Shown: positions 25,707 to 34,952, numbered from the stretch's first letter. The stretch is 64,000 nucleotides of DNA from Chitinophagaceae bacterium (GCA_016720825.1 JADKJV010000010.1:62001-126000), one strand, 5' to 3'. Notes: generated by a model not told the origin, from the letters alone. A program made the numbers and translations.

Positions 25707-27095
25707 ATGGCAACAGTAACCAGGGAAAACATCGGTCATTTGCATGAAAAGCTGACAGTAAAACTGGAGAAAACCGATTACCTCCCCGCATTTGAAAAAG
25801 CGCTGAAAGAGTACAGCCGCAAAGCCAATATCCCCGGATTCAGGAAAGGGATGGTGCCGGCCGGCCTGATCAAAAAAATGTATGGTAATTCTCTTTTCAC
25901 GGATGAAGTGCTCCGCACGGTTGACCGTGAACTGATGACCTACATGGAATCTGATAAACTGGATATTTTCGCCCAGCCCCTGCCCATGGAAATGGACATT
26001 GCCAACCTGGACATGAACAACCCGGTTGATTACCAGTTCCATTTTGAAATTGGTATGAAACCCGCTTTCAACCTGCCTGACCTGGGTGCTGCAAAAACAA
26101 CCAGGTATGTAGTGACCATCACGGAAGACATGATTGATACCGAAGTTGCACGTCTGCAGAACCGTTACGGCAATATGAAAGACCAGGAAACGGCCGATAC
26201 CGATGAGCATGTGCTGAACCTGGAATTTGTGGAAACAGATGCAGCCGGAAACGAAACAGAAGGTGGCGCGAAAAAAGACAATTCCATTCTTGTAAAATAT
26301 TTTGCTGAATCATTCCGCAAAAATGTGCTTGGTAAGAAAACCGGTGATGCAGTAACGGCTGATCTCCGTACAGCTTTTGATGAGAAAGAACGTGAGTGGA
26401 TCATCGGCGATCTCGGACTGGACAAAGCAGATCCTGCTTCGGCTGACCGTTTCTTCAAAATGACGATTACCAAAATCGGCCTGCTGGAGAAAAGGGATAT
26501 GAATGAAGAATTCTTCAACCAGCTGTATCCCGGTAAAGAAATTAAAACAGAAGCTGAATTCAGGGATGCGATCCGTGGTGAAATCAGGGCTTACTGGGAC
26601 AGCCAGGCGAGCAACCAGATCCACGACCAGGTATTCCATGAACTGGTTGACCATACCGTGATTGAATTCCCCGATGCTTTCCTGAAAAAATGGATGGCCA
26701 CACAGGGAGAAGATCCCAAAGAAGCGCCCAAATCAGCCGAGCAGGTGGAAGCCGAATTCCCCAAATTCATCTCCCAGCTGAAATGGACCCTGATCTCTGA
26801 TAAAATCGTCAACGAAAACGGTGTGCAGGTTGGTCCGGATGAAATCCGTGCCTTCGCCAAACAACAATTGTTCAGCTATATGGGCGGCTCGGGTATGTCA
26901 GAAGACCAGCCCTGGGTACATGATTACGTTGAGAAAATGATGAAAGACCGCAAGTATGTGGAAGACGCATACAGCAGGATCCAGACGCAGAAATTATTCC
27001 AGTGGGCCGAAACACAGGTAAAACCCACCGATCAGGATATTACCGCCGACGAGTTCACGAAAATGGTGGAGGCGCATCAGCATCATCATCATTAG
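25707..27095 (+). CDS. tig: Trigger factor
   Basis: A 462-residue ribosome-associated chaperone. The start at 25707 gives MATVTRENIGHLHEKLTVKL; the ribosome-binding signature is seen as IPGFRKGMVPAGLIKKMYG (about residues 39-57). A divergent central FKBP-like region (about 150-250) lacks the usual catalytic aromatic cluster, as in other Bacteroidota. The long helical C-terminal arms follow. The protein ends in a natural HQHHHH run, which is not a cloning tag since it is continuous with the chromosome. The TAG stop is the first word of a large nested palindrome. Located just upstream of clpP-clpP-clpX, as in many bacteria. Confidence 0.93.
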   Translation: MATVTRENIGHLHEKLTVKLEKTDYLPAFEKALKEYSRKANIPGFRKGMVPAGLIKKMYGNSLFTDEVLRTVDRELMTYMESDKLDIFAQPLPMEMDIANLDMNNPVDYQFHFEIGMKPAFNLPDLGAAKTTRYVVTITEDMIDTEVARLQNRYGNMKDQETADTDEHVLNLEFVETDAAGNETEGGAKKDNSILVKYFAESFRKNVLGKKTGDAVTADLRTAFDEKEREWIIGDLGLDKADPASADRFFKMTITKIGLLEKRDMNEEFFNQLYPGKEIKTEAEFRDAIRGEIRAYWDSQASNQIHDQVFHELVDHTVIEFPDAFLKKWMATQGEDPKEAPKSAEQVEAEFPKFISQLKWTLISDKIVNENGVQVGPDEIRAFAKQQLFSYMGGSGMSEDQPWVHDYVEKMMKDRKYVEDAYSRIQTQKLFQWAETQVKPTDQDITADEFTKMVEAHQHHHH

Positions 27096-27334
27096 TCGTT
27101 AGTCGGGAGTCGTTAGTCTTTAGTCAACAGCCGGGAAGTCGTTTGGAAGAACGCATTCTCGGCTGTTGGCATTTGGCCATTAGCTTTTGGCTAGAACCGA
27201 TAAGCTGACAGCGTATACTAAACTGCTAATGGCTAATAGCTAAAAGCCAATAGCCGTGTATATGCAGAAATATTGTCACCACGCAATGACTACCGAACAG
27301 CGACTAAAGACTAAAGACTACCGACTAGCGACTA
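27093..27334. repeat. Family D nested palindrome between tig and clpP
   Basis: The outer arms are tandem TAGTCGTTAGTC/GTCTTTAGTC words (27093-27125) and their complement GACTAAAGACTA/CGACTAGCGACTA (27302-27334). Nested inside is a second, unrelated inverted repeat: CGGCTGTTGGCATTTGGCCA with TTAGCTTTTGGCT (27160-27192) against CTAATGGCTAATAGCT and AAAAGCCAATAGCCG (27226-27256). The first three bases are the tig stop codon. Confidence 0.88.
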
Positions 27335-27473
27335 AACCCTGCCGTTCCGTCAGCCATTTTGCAAATCCGCCAATTGGACGGATATTTGAGGGTACAGAGC
27401 AAAGCCTGCCAGGCAGATCCGCCAATGAATCCGGACCGTGGCTGGTTTTCCAGAAAAATTCAACCCCCATTAC
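27335..27473 (+). other. Leader of clpP
   Basis: 139 bases between the palindrome and the clpP start. No clear promoter consensus or terminator is visible and no short gene is credible. A longer clpP frame opens at 27438 but adds only 12 residues without family support. Confidence 0.4.
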
Positions 27474-28166
27474 ATGAGTTTCAATTCAGAATTTGAGAAA
27501 TACGCGGTGAAGCACCGTGGATTATCCAGTAATACCCTGAACAGTTATGCCTCCCACCTGGTAACAGCCATGACGCCGAACATCATTGAAGAAAGGCCTA
27601 TGAATGTTGCTGTGATGGATGTGTACAGCCGTTTGATGATGGACAGGATTATCTTCCTTGGCTATCCGATTAATGATGAAGTAGCCAATATTGTAACAGC
27701 CCAGCTGCTGTTCCTGGATTCAACCGACCGTACCCGTGACATCAATATGTATATAAACAGTCCCGGCGGTTCCGTGTATTCCGGTTTAGGCGTATATGAT
27801 ACGATCCAGTATGTAACCCCTGATGTAGCTACGATTTGTATTGGTGTGGCTGCTTCCATGGCCTGTATCCTGCTGGGAGCCGGCACACAGGGCAAACGTG
27901 CGGCGCTGAGACATTCCCGCATCATGATGCACCAGCCCAGTGGCGCGATCGGCGGCCAGGCCAGTGATATCGAAATCACGGTGAATGAAATCCGCAAACT
28001 GAAAAAAGAATTGTACGAAGTGGTGAATATCCATACCGGCAAACCTATCGAACAAATTGAAAAGGATTTTGACCGCGACAACTGGATGACCGCTGCGGAA
28101 GCAAAAGAATACGGACTGGTGGATGAAGTGCTGGTGGTCAATCCCCGCAAACAGAAAAAAGACTAA
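27474..28166 (+). CDS. clpP: ATP-dependent Clp protease proteolytic subunit, paralogue 1
   Basis: A 230-residue serine protease subunit, forming tetradecamers that degrade proteins fed by ClpX or other AAA+ unfoldases. Catalytic Ser128 (GVAASMA), His153 (MMHQPSG) and Asp202 (DRDNWMTA) are present, as is the oligomerisation region NSPGGSV. The N-terminus starting MSFNSEFEKYAVKHRG is longer than the mature E. coli enzyme and may be a propeptide. A second paralogue follows 30 bases after the stop, so the two probably form one operon. Confidence 0.95.
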   Translation: MSFNSEFEKYAVKHRGLSSNTLNSYASHLVTAMTPNIIEERPMNVAVMDVYSRLMMDRIIFLGYPINDEVANIVTAQLLFLDSTDRTRDINMYINSPGGSVYSGLGVYDTIQYVTPDVATICIGVAASMACILLGAGTQGKRAALRHSRIMMHQPSGAIGGQASDIEITVNEIRKLKKELYEVVNIHTGKPIEQIEKDFDRDNWMTAAEAKEYGLVDEVLVVNPRKQKKD

Positions 28167-28196
28167 TCCCATTACCGAAATTTTAATTCAACTACA

Positions 28197-28826
28197 ATGA
28201 TCAATAAATCTCAATACTTCCAGTGGAAATCTGACACTGAACCTGATGAAAAAGAAGAAGAGCCCAAAAGTGACCTGATGATGTTCAGCAAAAAACTGGA
28301 AAAATATTTCTTTGAAAAAAGAGCCGTATATCTCTGGGGTGTGGTGGATGATAAAAGTGCCCGCGATGTAGTCAGCAAACTGCTGCTGCTCGATGCCGAC
28401 AAACCCGGCGAGGAAATTAAATTCTACATCAACAGTCCGGGTGGTGTTGTAACCAGCGGCATGGTGATGTATGACACCATGCAGATGATTTCATCACCCG
28501 TCAGCACCATTTGCATGGGTCTGGCCGCTTCCATGGGCAGCATCCTGCTCAGTGGCGGGGTGAAAGGCCGCAGGTTTATCTATCCCCACGGCGAGGTGAT
28601 GATCCACCAGCCATCGCTTGGAGGTCATATCCAGGGCGTGAGCACGGATCTTGAGATCCAGGCCCGTCAAACCCTCCGGGTAAAACAGATCGGGGCCAAA
28701 ATCCTGGCAGACAATTGCGGCAAGACCGTAGAACAGATTATGAAGGATTTTGACCGGGATTACTGGATGGATGCCAAAGAATCAATTGCTTATGGCATTG
28801 CAGACCACCTGGTAGAAAAAATTTAA
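28197..28826 (+). CDS. clpP: ATP-dependent Clp protease proteolytic subunit, paralogue 2
   Basis: A 209-residue second ClpP. Ser112 (GLAASMGS), His137 (MIHQPSLGG) and an Asp at about 188 (DRDYWMDA) keep the catalytic set. NSPGGVVTSG is conserved. The N-terminus is unusual: an acidic stretch (TEPDEKEEEPKSD) before the core. Adjacent ClpP paralogues in other bacteria may form mixed-ring tetradecamers; whether this pair does is not shown by sequence. Terminated by a hairpin before clpX. Confidence 0.93.
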   Translation: MINKSQYFQWKSDTEPDEKEEEPKSDLMMFSKKLEKYFFEKRAVYLWGVVDDKSARDVVSKLLLLDADKPGEEIKFYINSPGGVVTSGMVMYDTMQMISSPVSTICMGLAASMGSILLSGGVKGRRFIYPHGEVMIHQPSLGGHIQGVSTDLEIQARQTLRVKQIGAKILADNCGKTVEQIMKDFDRDYWMDAKESIAYGIADHLVEKI

Positions 28827-28899
28827 CAGCTTGATAATGACGGGTTAACAAACCAGTTTACCCTTTCCGGCATCTGTTTAAACACCGATAATAAAATAA

Positions 28900-28930
28900 A
28901 GCCCCGGCAATCGGGGCTGTTTTATAATTT
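28900..28930 (+). terminator. Terminator between clpP paralogue 2 and clpX
   Basis: AGCCCCG (28900-28906) pairs with CGGGGCT (28912-28918) and is followed by GTTTTATAATTTT. The T-rich tail overlaps a possible -7 box (TAATTTTG, 28925-28932) for clpX. Confidence 0.75.
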
Positions 28931-28974
28931 TGCAAGACCGAATTCATTTGTAATTCGTTATACCTGAGAAAAAA

Positions 28975-30217
28975 ATGGCAAAAAATCCACTTCATTGTTC
29001 TTTCTGCGGCCGTAGCCGGGATGAGGTTAAAATCCTGATCGCCGGGCAGGAAGGGCATATCTGTGAAAACTGCGTGGAGCATGCCCGGGAAATCATCGAC
29101 CAGGAACTGACTGTGAAAGATGAGAAATCGGCATCCGCGTTTAAGCTTACGGTTAAGAAACCCATGGAAATCAAAAAATTCCTGGATGAGTATGTCATTG
29201 GCCAGGATGAGGCCAAGAAAGTACTGGCCGTTGCCGTATACAACCACTACAAAAGATTACAGCAAAAGAACGGCGACTATACCCCCGGTGATGTAGAGAT
29301 TGAAAAAAGCAATATCGTGATGGTGGGTGAAACCGGTACGGGCAAAACCCTGCTGGCCAAGTCTATCGCCCGTATGCTGAATGTACCCTTCACCATTGTG
29401 GATGCCACGGTATTCACGGAAGCCGGTTATGTGGGCGAAGACGTGGAAAGCATTTTAACCCGCCTCCTCCAGGTTTGCAATTATGACGTAACTGCCGCTG
29501 AACGCGGTATTGTCTATATTGATGAGATTGATAAGATAGCACGCAAAGGAGACAATCCTTCCATCACCCGTGATGTAAGCGGAGAAGGGGTGCAGCAGGG
29601 TATGCTGAAGCTGCTGGAAGGAACCGGACGTGCTGGTTCCCCCACAGGGCGGACGCAAACACCCCGAGCAGAAACTCATCAAGATCAATACACAGAATAT
29701 CCTCTTTATCTGCGGTGGTGCTTTTGACGGCGTTGATAAAATCATTGCCCGCCGGGTACAGACCAACACCATCGGTTTTAACGTGGATAAAGAGCTGCAG
29801 GAGACCATGAAAAAGAACCTGCTGCAATATATCAACGCCACAGACTTAAAGGCCTTTGGCCTCATCCCTGAGCTACTGGGACGTTTACCGGTTGTAACCC
29901 ACCTGGATCCTCTGGATGCGGAAACCCTGCGCCTGATACTCACAGAACCGAAGAACGCGATTATCAAGCAGTACAAGAAATTATTTGAACTCGAGAATAT
30001 TGAACTCAACATCGAGAACGAGGTCCTGGATTTCATGGTCAGCAAAGCCATGGAGTACAAACTCGGCGCCCGCGGCCTGCGCAGTATCTGCGAAGGCATC
30101 CTCACTGACGCGATGTACGAACTGCCATCTTCCCGTGAAACCAGTTTCAACCTGGATATGGAGTATGCGAAGCGGAAGTTTGATAAGAGTAAGTTGAGTT
30201 TGCTGAAAGTGGCTTAA
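28975..30217 (+). CDS. clpX: ClpX unfoldase, interrupted by a one-base frameshift
   Basis: The AAA+ unfoldase that recognises substrates and feeds ClpP. The N-terminal zinc-binding domain (C-x2-C in HCSFCGRS, C-x2-C in ICENC), Walker A GETGTGKT, Walker B IVYIDEIDK, and in the second part PPQGGRKHP, ILFICGGAFDG and the sensor region GARGLRSICEG are all recognisable. The frame breaks at 29626-29627, where ACCGGACG carries one G too many; removing it restores LLEGTDVLVPPQGGRKHP and gives a normal 413-residue protein. As read, the product would end at 29727 and lose the second half of the AAA+ core. A sequence error is the likeliest reason, given the intact remainder. Confidence 0.88.
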
Positions 30218-30222
30218 ATACA

Positions 30223-30318
30223 TTTAACCACAAAGGCCACAAAGGAAATACACAAAGTTCACAAAGGTTTTCACCTTGTGCGCTTTGTGTATTTTTCTTT
30301 GTGTTCTTTGTGGTTAAA
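30223..30318. repeat. Family B palindrome, copy 2
   Basis: TTTAACCACAAAGGCCACAA on the left pairs with TTTGTGTTCTTTGTGGTTAAA on the right, with inner CACAAAGTTCACAAAGG and CCTTGTGCGCTTTGTG, giving an almost continuous 45-bp hairpin. It begins 6 bases after the clpX stop. Confidence 0.9.
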
Positions 30319-30356
30319 TTTTTATAATTCCGATCTTTAATACAAACTTTTATACT

Positions 30357-30503
30357 ATGCAGGAACTTGTAGACAAATTGAAATCAGAAGCCGGTCTTAC
30401 TGACGAGCAGGCCAAAGCCGCCATTGCAACTATCAAGAATTATGTAGTCGAAAAATTCCCGATGCTGGAGGGAGCCGTTAATAATGTATTTGGAAACGGG
30501 TGA
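30357..30503 (+). CDS. Small 48-residue helical protein
   Basis: A 48-residue frame beginning MQELVDKLKSEAGLTDEQAK, with a strongly amphipathic helical pattern and ending NNVFGNG. The LVDKLKSEAGLTDEQA style resembles short helical proteins of Bacteroidota seen beside repeats, but I cannot name the family. No signal peptide. It lies between two copies of the CCACAAAGG repeat. Support is the good codon pattern and the absence of any competing frame; no promoter is clear. Confidence 0.6.
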   Translation: MQELVDKLKSEAGLTDEQAKAAIATIKNYVVEKFPMLEGAVNNVFGNG

Positions 30504-30515
30504 TTTTTTAAATAC

Positions 30516-30643
30516 AAACCACAAAGTTTCGCTAAGTTTTGTTTGCCCTCAGACTGCAGCAACCGCTATCCTATAGGACTGTAGCGAATACAGTTCACCC
30601 TTTGTGTACTTTGTATAGCCTTTGTGCACTTAGTGGTAAAAAA
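30516..30643. repeat. Family B palindrome, copy 3 (degenerate)
   Basis: AACCACAAAGTTTCGCTAAG at the left and CTTTGTGCACTTAGTGGT at the right are complementary arms. The middle is longer and less ordered than in other copies. It begins 13 bases after the stop of the 48-codon gene. Confidence 0.75.
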
Positions 30644-30877
30644 ATCACCTTATCTGTCCGCAATGCTTCCCCCTTGGATTATTCGCTGCCTGGTAAGGCG
30701 TATAACTGCGTGCGCAGCTTTGAAGAATGATTGATACAATAAAAACGAAGAGTAAAATTTTGGCTCTCATAGTCGGGGTTATTTATACAAAATTAATTAC
30801 AACAACCCCCAACATCCAAAGGGAACTACGACTGGAAATTGCTTTTTCCGCATGAAAAATTACCGGGAAAAACCCGT
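30644..30877. other. Spacer without a recognised gene
   Basis: Between the repeat and the end of the minus-strand secreted-protein gene. It contains a CAACCCCCAACATCC word and a short GGGAAAAACCC hairpin near 30862-30875. I see no convincing gene, promoter or strong terminator. Confidence 0.5.
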
Positions 30878-31429
30878 TTACTTCAGGAAACCGGAATGCA
30901 GGATTTTATCCAGCAACAGGTCTGCTTTCTCCCGGAGGGCCGCGCTTGTATTCTCAAAAACAAAAGTTTCCTGGTGAGCAAGACTGCTGCTTGAAGAAAA
31001 ATCGGGCGGGAAGGGTGCGTTGTGCCAGGTGGCACTTATGACAACTATGCTGTCATTGATCCGCTGGTAATTCAGTCCTACGGAAAGCAGGTTGGATACA
31101 TAATGCTGCAGTTTGCTGATACTTTCTGACACTGATTCTGAATTGGAATAGGAAGTCCCGGGAACCAGCATCTGCTGTTTCACCCGCTGCATTTCTGTTT
31201 CATTTAATTGTTTGAACTCCTCTTTGGAAATCAGTTTCACTTTATAACGTGCGAACGACTGCTGGAAATAACTGAGCACAGCGGTATCGCCCGGGATATT
31301 GTTCACGGAGAAACAAACCGGCAGCACATTCACTTTCTTTAATTTTTTTTGTTCCGGGTTTGTCTGGGCGGTTAATACCTGTGAAGTCAAAACACAAATC
31401 ACGAATATGAAGTAGAAATGCCTGAACAT
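30878..31429 (-). CDS. Secreted protein of unknown function
   Basis: A 183-residue protein. The start at 31429 gives MFRHFYFIFVICVLTSQVLTAQ, a good signal peptide; an ATG ten codons further up lies in the A tract of the nrdJ terminator. The mature part has a mixed alpha/beta look, with VNVLPVCFSVNNIPGD, a Ser/Gln-rich centre and a C-terminal helix (AALREKADLLLDKILHS). I do not recognise the family. It follows nrdJ on the same strand, but the nrdJ terminator lies between, so it probably has a separate promoter. Confidence 0.7.
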   Translation of the reverse strand: MFRHFYFIFVICVLTSQVLTAQTNPEQKKLKKVNVLPVCFSVNNIPGDTAVLSYFQQSFARYKVKLISKEEFKQLNETEMQRVKQQMLVPGTSYSNSESVSESISKLQHYVSNLLSVGLNYQRINDSIVVISATWHNAPFPPDFSSSSSLAHQETFVFENTSAALREKADLLLDKILHSGFLK

Positions 31430-31457
31430 ATTACCCAAGTTACAATTAAGCAGCCGC

Positions 31458-31483
31458 AAAAAAAATCCCGGCCAGGCCGGGAT
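31458..31483 (-). terminator. Rho-independent terminator of nrdJ
   Basis: Minus-strand ATCCCGGCC pairs with GGCCGGGAT around a single T, followed by a run of T (plus-strand A at 31458-31464). It lies 41 bases after the nrdJ stop. The tight loop suggests that the stem opens by a pair or two. Confidence 0.85.
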
Positions 31484-31523
31484 CTCAATGGGTACTTAGT
31501 TCTGGGTTTTTCGTCCGTACTTA

Positions 31524-34500
31524 CTAGCTGCAACCACCCTGGTTGCCGCAGTTGTTACACTTATAACAAGTTCCGCTGCGCATCATGATATGTCCGCATA
31601 CATTACAGGCGGGCGCATCACTTTGCATATTGCGATTTGATTTATTCATGGCATCCATCCCGTTGTCTTCTTTACCAACTGCAGAAGCCTGAACTTTCTG
31701 GGGTTTCAGCGGCTGGCTGGCAGCCGGTGTAATCCTTACATTAGACAATTCAGGCTTTACGTACTCCAGCGGGTTGGAGGGTACTTCATCCCAGTCGTCA
31801 GCACCGGTATTCATTACTTCGGGTTTATCCAGCACATGCACGAGGTCTGTGCGGCCGAGGTATTCGTAACCAAGAACACGGAAGATGAAATCCACGATTG
31901 AAGTGGTGGTTTTGATATTCGGGTGCTCTACGAATCCGGATGGATCGAAGCGGGTGAAGGCGAATTTGTCAACAAACTCTTCCAGGGGCACACCATACTG
32001 TAAACCGATCGAGATAGAGATCGCGAAGCAGTTCATCATACTGCGCATGGTAGCGCCTTCTTTGGCCATATCAATGAAGATTTCTCCCAAAGTACCATCA
32101 CCGTATTCACCGGTGCGGAGGAAGATGGCTTGTCCGTTGATCTTGGCTTTCTGTGTGAAACCACGGCGTTTGGCGGGCAGTGAGCGGCGCTCAACGATGC
32201 TGGCCAGTCTGCGTTTCAGTTTGGTATCAGGTGAAGCCTGTACCCTTTTCTGCACTTCATCCAGCAGTTCTTCAACAGTCAGTTTGCCGAGGTCAACAAT
32301 ATTTGAAACAGGAACCTCTGCTACCACTTCTTCAGCAGCTTCGGCTTTTTTCTTTTTCTCGCTCTTATTGCTGAGGGGCTGTGACAGTTTGGATCCGTCA
32401 CGGTAAAGCGCATTGGCTTTCAGGCCCAGCTGCCAGCTGAGGAAATAAGAGTCTGCAATTTCTTCCACCGTAGCCTCGTTGGGGAGGTTGATGGTTTTGG
32501 AAATCGCACCGCTGATGAAAGGCTGTGTAGCACCCATCATACGGATATGCCCGTGTGCATGGATAAAACGTTCCCCTTTTTTACCGCAACGGTTGGCACA
32601 ATCAAATACCGGCAGGTGTTCGGGCTTCAGTCCGGGTGCACCTTCCAGCATCATGGTTCCGCATACATAGTCGTTGGCGGCTTCAATCTGCTCGTCGGTA
32701 TAACCGAGTGATTCCAGCAGGCTCCATTCGGGATCGTTGTATTGTGTTTCTGTGAATCCTAAACGCTGGAGGCATTCTTCACCGAGGGCGTATTTGTTGA
32801 AGATGGAAGCGATGTCAAAGGCTGTGGGAACAGCGGCATCGAGTTTCTTGATTTCTTCAGCGATAAATCCTTTTTCGCTCAGTGACTGATGATTGATAAA
32901 AGGCGCACCGGCGAATGTGGCAGAACCCACCGCGTATTTAATGATTGAATCCGTTTCTTTTTCAGAGTAACCCAGGTTTTTCAGGGCAGTGGGTACAGAC
33001 TGGTTGATGATTTTGAAATAACCACCACCGGATAATTTTTTGTACTTCACCAGCGCGAAATCGGGTTCAACACCTGTCGTGTCGCAATCCATCACCAGTC
33101 CGATTGTTCCGGTTGGAGCAATTACGGTAGCCTGGGCATTGCGGTAACCGTGCTTCTCTCCCATTTCCACTGCATCGTCCCATGCTTTGCAGGCTGCTTT
33201 CAGCATGTAATCGGGGCAGTATTTGGCTTTGATACCAACGGGTTTCAGGCTGAGGTTTTCATACTCATCGGCATCGTAAGCAGCCAGGCGGTGATTGCGC
33301 ATTACACGCAGCATGGCTTCTTTATTTTCTTCGTAGCGGGGGAAAGCACCGAGTGCCTGGGCCATTTCCGCGGAAGTTTTGTAAGCGATACCGGTCATGA
33401 TAGCCGTGATAGCACCGGCGATTGCGCGGGCTTCTTCACTGTCGTAGGGAATGCCGCTCACCATCAGTAAAGTACCGAGGTTGGCATAACCCAGACCCAG
33501 TGTGCGGTATTCGTAGCTCAGCTGGGCCACTTCCTTAGAGGGGAACTGGGCCATCAGTACGGATACTTCAAGCACAACGGTCCACAGGCGGCAGTTATAT
33601 TCATAGCCTTCCACATCAAAATGATTGTTCTCTGTGTCGTAGAACTTCATCAGGTTGGCGGAAGCCAGGTTACAGGCTGTGTTATCGAGGAACATGTACT
33701 CAGAGCAGGGGTTGGAAGCCCTGATCTCACCACCTGCGGGGCAGGTATGCCATTCGTTAATGGTGGTGTTGTATTGGGTGCCGGGATCAGCGCAGCGCCA
33801 TGCAGCGTAAGCGATCTGTTTCCACAGTTCGCGGGCGGGGATTTTTTTCATCACCCGGCCATCCATACGGCCTTTGAGTTCCCATTCGCCATCTTCTTCC
33901 AGAACTTTGAAGAATGAATTCGGAATGCGGATGGAATTATTTGAGTTTTGTCCGCTTACTGTGCGGTAAGCTTCATCTTCATAACCGGAAGAATAGCCGG
34001 CAGCAATCAGGGCGCCCACTTTTTTCTCTTCTTCCACTTTCCAGTTGATGAACTGCACGATTTCAGGGTGATCGAGGTCGAGGCAAACCATTTTGGCAGC
34101 GCGACGGGTAGTACCACCGCTTTTGATAGCGCCGGCAGCGCGGTCACCGATTTTCAGGAAACTCATCAGGCCGGAGGAAGTACCGCCGCCGCTCAGCTTT
34201 TCCCCTTCACCACGGAGGTTGGAGAAGTTAGTACCAACACCAGAACCGTATTTGAAGATACGGGCTTCACGGACCCAGAGGTCCATGATACCGCCTTCGT
34301 TCACGAGGTCATCATTCACGCTCAGGATAAAACAGGCGTGGGGCTGGGGACGCTCGTATGCAGACGTTGATTTTTTCAATTCGCCATCGTTGGCATCCAC
34401 ATAGTAGTGGCCCTGGGGTTTACCCTTGATACCATAGCTTTCGAACAAACCGGTATTGAACCATTGCGGTGAGTTAGGCACACACATCTGGTTGAGGATG

Positions 34501-34880
34501 CTGTACACCAGTTCCTCGTAGAATACCTGTGCGTCTTTTTCTGATGCGAAATAGCCATAACGCTGGCCCCATACACGCCAGCAATGTGCCAGGCGGTGTG
34601 CCACTTGTTTGGCGGATGTTTCGCGGCCCAGACTTCCATCGGGCTGGGGAACACCTGCTTTGCGGAAATATTTCTGGGCTAAAATATCGGTAGCGATCTG
34701 GCTCCACTGTTTGGGAACCTCTACATTGTTCATTTCGAATACGATCTCGCCCGTTGGATTTCGGATAATTGAACTCCTGTAATCATACTCAAACATATCA
34801 AACACATCAACATCCTCCCGGGTGAAGCGACGACTGAACTGCAAACCGCCCCTGGCGGATGCCTGCTTCTTATTTGCCAT
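31524..34880 (-). CDS. nrdJ: Adenosylcobalamin-dependent (class II) ribonucleotide reductase
   Basis: A 1118-residue single-chain reductase making deoxyribonucleotides with a B12-derived radical, independent of oxygen. Typical elements are CVPNSPQWFNTG near residue 135-145, GSGVGTNFSNLRG, GGTSSGLMSFLKIGDRAAGAIKSGGTTRRAAKM, the active-site region NPCSEYMFLDNTACNLASANL, PTGTIGLVMDCDTTGVEP, and a C-terminal zinc ribbon (CNVCGHIMMRSGTCYKCNNCG). It needs adenosylcobalamin, whose synthase is encoded at 712-1272. The promoter has a perfect 19-base spacer. I found no class I or III reductase in the window. Confidence 0.97.
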   Translation of the reverse strand: MANKKQASARGGLQFSRRFTREDVDVFDMFEYDYRSSIIRNPTGEIVFEMNNVEVPKQWSQIATDILAQKYFRKAGVPQPDGSLGRETSAKQVAHRLAHCWRVWGQRYGYFASEKDAQVFYEELVYSILNQMCVPNSPQWFNTGLFESYGIKGKPQGHYYVDANDGELKKSTSAYERPQPHACFILSVNDDLVNEGGIMDLWVREARIFKYGSGVGTNFSNLRGEGEKLSGGGTSSGLMSFLKIGDRAAGAIKSGGTTRRAAKMVCLDLDHPEIVQFINWKVEEEKKVGALIAAGYSSGYEDEAYRTVSGQNSNNSIRIPNSFFKVLEEDGEWELKGRMDGRVMKKIPARELWKQIAYAAWRCADPGTQYNTTINEWHTCPAGGEIRASNPCSEYMFLDNTACNLASANLMKFYDTENNHFDVEGYEYNCRLWTVVLEVSVLMAQFPSKEVAQLSYEYRTLGLGYANLGTLLMVSGIPYDSEEARAIAGAITAIMTGIAYKTSAEMAQALGAFPRYEENKEAMLRVMRNHRLAAYDADEYENLSLKPVGIKAKYCPDYMLKAACKAWDDAVEMGEKHGYRNAQATVIAPTGTIGLVMDCDTTGVEPDFALVKYKKLSGGGYFKIINQSVPTALKNLGYSEKETDSIIKYAVGSATFAGAPFINHQSLSEKGFIAEEIKKLDAAVPTAFDIASIFNKYALGEECLQRLGFTETQYNDPEWSLLESLGYTDEQIEAANDYVCGTMMLEGAPGLKPEHLPVFDCANRCGKKGERFIHAHGHIRMMGATQPFISGAISKTINLPNEATVEEIADSYFLSWQLGLKANALYRDGSKLSQPLSNKSEKKKKAEAAEEVVAEVPVSNIVDLGKLTVEELLDEVQKRVQASPDTKLKRRLASIVERRSLPAKRRGFTQKAKINGQAIFLRTGEYGDGTLGEIFIDMAKEGATMRSMMNCFAISISIGLQYGVPLEEFVDKFAFTRFDPSGFVEHPNIKTTTSIVDFIFRVLGYEYLGRTDLVHVLDKPEVMNTGADDWDEVPSNPLEYVKPELSNVRITPAASQPLKPQKVQASAVGKEDNGMDAMNKSNRNMQSDAPACNVCGHIMMRSGTCYKCNNCGNQGGCS

Positions 34881-34952
34881 AACTAAAAAGAATTTACTGG
34901 GTTATTGGTCCTGGTTAAAACTAAAAACAAACCCCCTGGCGGGAGGTCGTTA

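Noticed and set aside
27072..27095. C-terminal poly-histidine of trigger factor as a cloning tag
   Set aside because: It is continuous with chromosomal sequence and a native repeat; His-rich ends occur naturally in this protein.
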